This document shows, piece by piece, positions 14,742-14,965 of a stretch of DNA of 14,965 bases. Source of the DNA: Desulfobacteraceae bacterium (lineage in GTDB: Bacteria; Desulfobacterota; Desulfobacteria; Desulfobacterales; BuS5). The stretch covers positions 1 through 14,965 of the forward strand of contig DAOWMW010000005.1 of NCBI GenBank assembly GCA_030642865.1. The letters run 5' to 3'. Position 1 is the first letter of the stretch, and each line of letters opens with the position of its first letter. A program made the position numbers and the translations under genes. The notes below the pieces were generated by a model that was given only the letters and a program-made list of their open reading frames with translations, was not told the origin of the DNA and did not search any database.

Positions 14742-14965
14742 ATGCCAACCCTGGCTGAAAAATGGATTGAACAGGGAATGCAGCAGGGAATGCAGCAGGG
14801 AATACAGCAGGGAATGCAGCAGGGAATACAGCAGGGAATGCAGCAGGCTTTAAGGGAGGCGTTGGTTGAAATTCTGGAAGACCGCTTTGAAACTGTTTCA
14901 CAAACTCTTAGAAACAGATTGAGAAAGATAAACGACCCTGATCTACTTAAATCATTGCATAAGAA
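14742..14965 (+). CDS. Possible intragenic small protein of the Rpn C-terminus (runs off window)
   Basis: Within the Rpn remnant, an ATG at 14742 is preceded by a perfect AGGAGGT (14729-14735, spacing 6 bases). The frame stays open to the window end: MPTLAEKWIEQG, then six Q-G-M/I-Q units, then a charged helical tail (ALVEILEDRFETVSQTLRNR). In characterised enteric Rpn genes, an internal start produces a small C-terminal protein that neutralises the nuclease. By analogy this ORF could still be translated although its parent frame is broken (inference). At least 74 codons lie in the window. Confidence 0.45.
   Translation, partial: MPTLAEKWIEQGMQQGMQQGIQQGMQQGIQQGMQQALREALVEILEDRFETVSQTLRNRLRKINDPDLLKSLHK
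14772..14843 (+). repeat. Six tandem 12-bp repeats (CAGGGAATRCAG)
   Basis: Six back-to-back copies of CAGGGAATGCAG or CAGGGAATACAG differ only at one G/A position (order G, G, A, G, A, G). They encode Gln-Gly-(Met/Ile)-Gln in frame with the ATG at 14742. Unit length is a multiple of three, so copy number can change by slippage without breaking the frame. Confidence 0.92.

Larger units (their letters stand above)
14579..14965 (+). pseudogene. Rpn-family (PD-(D/E)XK) nuclease/transposase-like gene, 5'-truncated and frameshifted
   Basis: The conceptual product begins LRNHLPEILGLLKEL in one frame (to about 14623), then continues in another as ARYLETVLTYVSRGTDRVDEEDVRRA...GGKIMPTLAEKWIEQG, so a one-base-type frameshift lies around 14620-14630. 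This order (LPEIL-LL-EL, YLE-VL-Y, TDRVDEEDLRR-VEE, GG-IMPTLAEKWIEQG, Q/G-rich repeat, helical tail) matches the C-terminal half of Rpn/YhgA-like recombination-promoting nucleases. The N-terminal nuclease domain is absent; the DNA before it is the fold-back element at 14376-14588. The 3' end continues past the window. Family assignment is from motif recall, not a search. Confidence 0.7.

Noticed and set aside
14656..14853. 65-codon frame with RECSREYSRECS repeats
   Set aside because: It is the out-of-frame reading of the 12-bp tandem repeat; the QGMQ frame matches the Rpn family.

Overview
This window looks like a chromosomal segment of a sulfate-reducing deltaproteobacterium (Desulfobacterota, probably Desulfobacterales). 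The best evidence is a complete DsrC at 11436-11756 with both C-terminal redox cysteines. An LL-diaminopimelate aminotransferase (DapL), a class 1B dihydroorotate dehydrogenase and a PurD-PurE fusion fit that assignment. The sequence is AT-rich, particularly between genes. The genus is an inference and cannot be fixed from this sequence.

Layout. Positions 1-522 hold the 3' end of a DUF1015 gene, followed by a hairpin. Positions 523-915 contain no intact gene but carry a 52-codon relic of a glycyl radical enzyme on the minus strand. Two minus-strand units follow: purDE fusion with tsaC (3316-916), and MBL-fold hydrolase, DUF362 protein, pyrD (6934-3725). The second unit starts from a perfect-consensus TTGACA-N17-TATAAT promoter at 6992-7020. 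A plus-strand cluster then runs dapL and a three-gene BtuFCD/FecBCD-type ABC importer (7271-11302). It ends at a bidirectional terminator shared with the convergent single-gene dsrC. dsrC has its own promoter and a perfect Shine-Dalgarno. Across an AT-rich gap lies miaA (plus strand), then a lone MenB/BadI-type crotonase with a strong terminator.

The right end is the least ordinary part. Two unrelated long fold-back elements (about 160 and 210 bp) flank the crotonase gene. The second abuts the 5' end of a truncated, frameshifted Rpn/PD-(D/E)XK nuclease gene. The surviving 3' part has a perfect internal ribosome site and ATG in front of a QGMQ/QGIQ repeat tail, the arrangement known for intragenic Rpn antitoxins.

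How the genes work together. Most of the window is housekeeping: purine synthesis (PurD, PurE), pyrimidine synthesis (PyrD), lysine and cell-wall precursor (DapL), tRNA modification (TsaC for t6A, MiaA for i6A), corrinoid or iron-chelate uptake, and dissimilatory sulfur metabolism (DsrC). I do not see a complete new multi-gene system. The observations most worth follow-up are the intragenic Rpn small ORF, the fold-back elements, the glycyl radical enzyme relic and the uncharacterised MBL-DUF362 pair.
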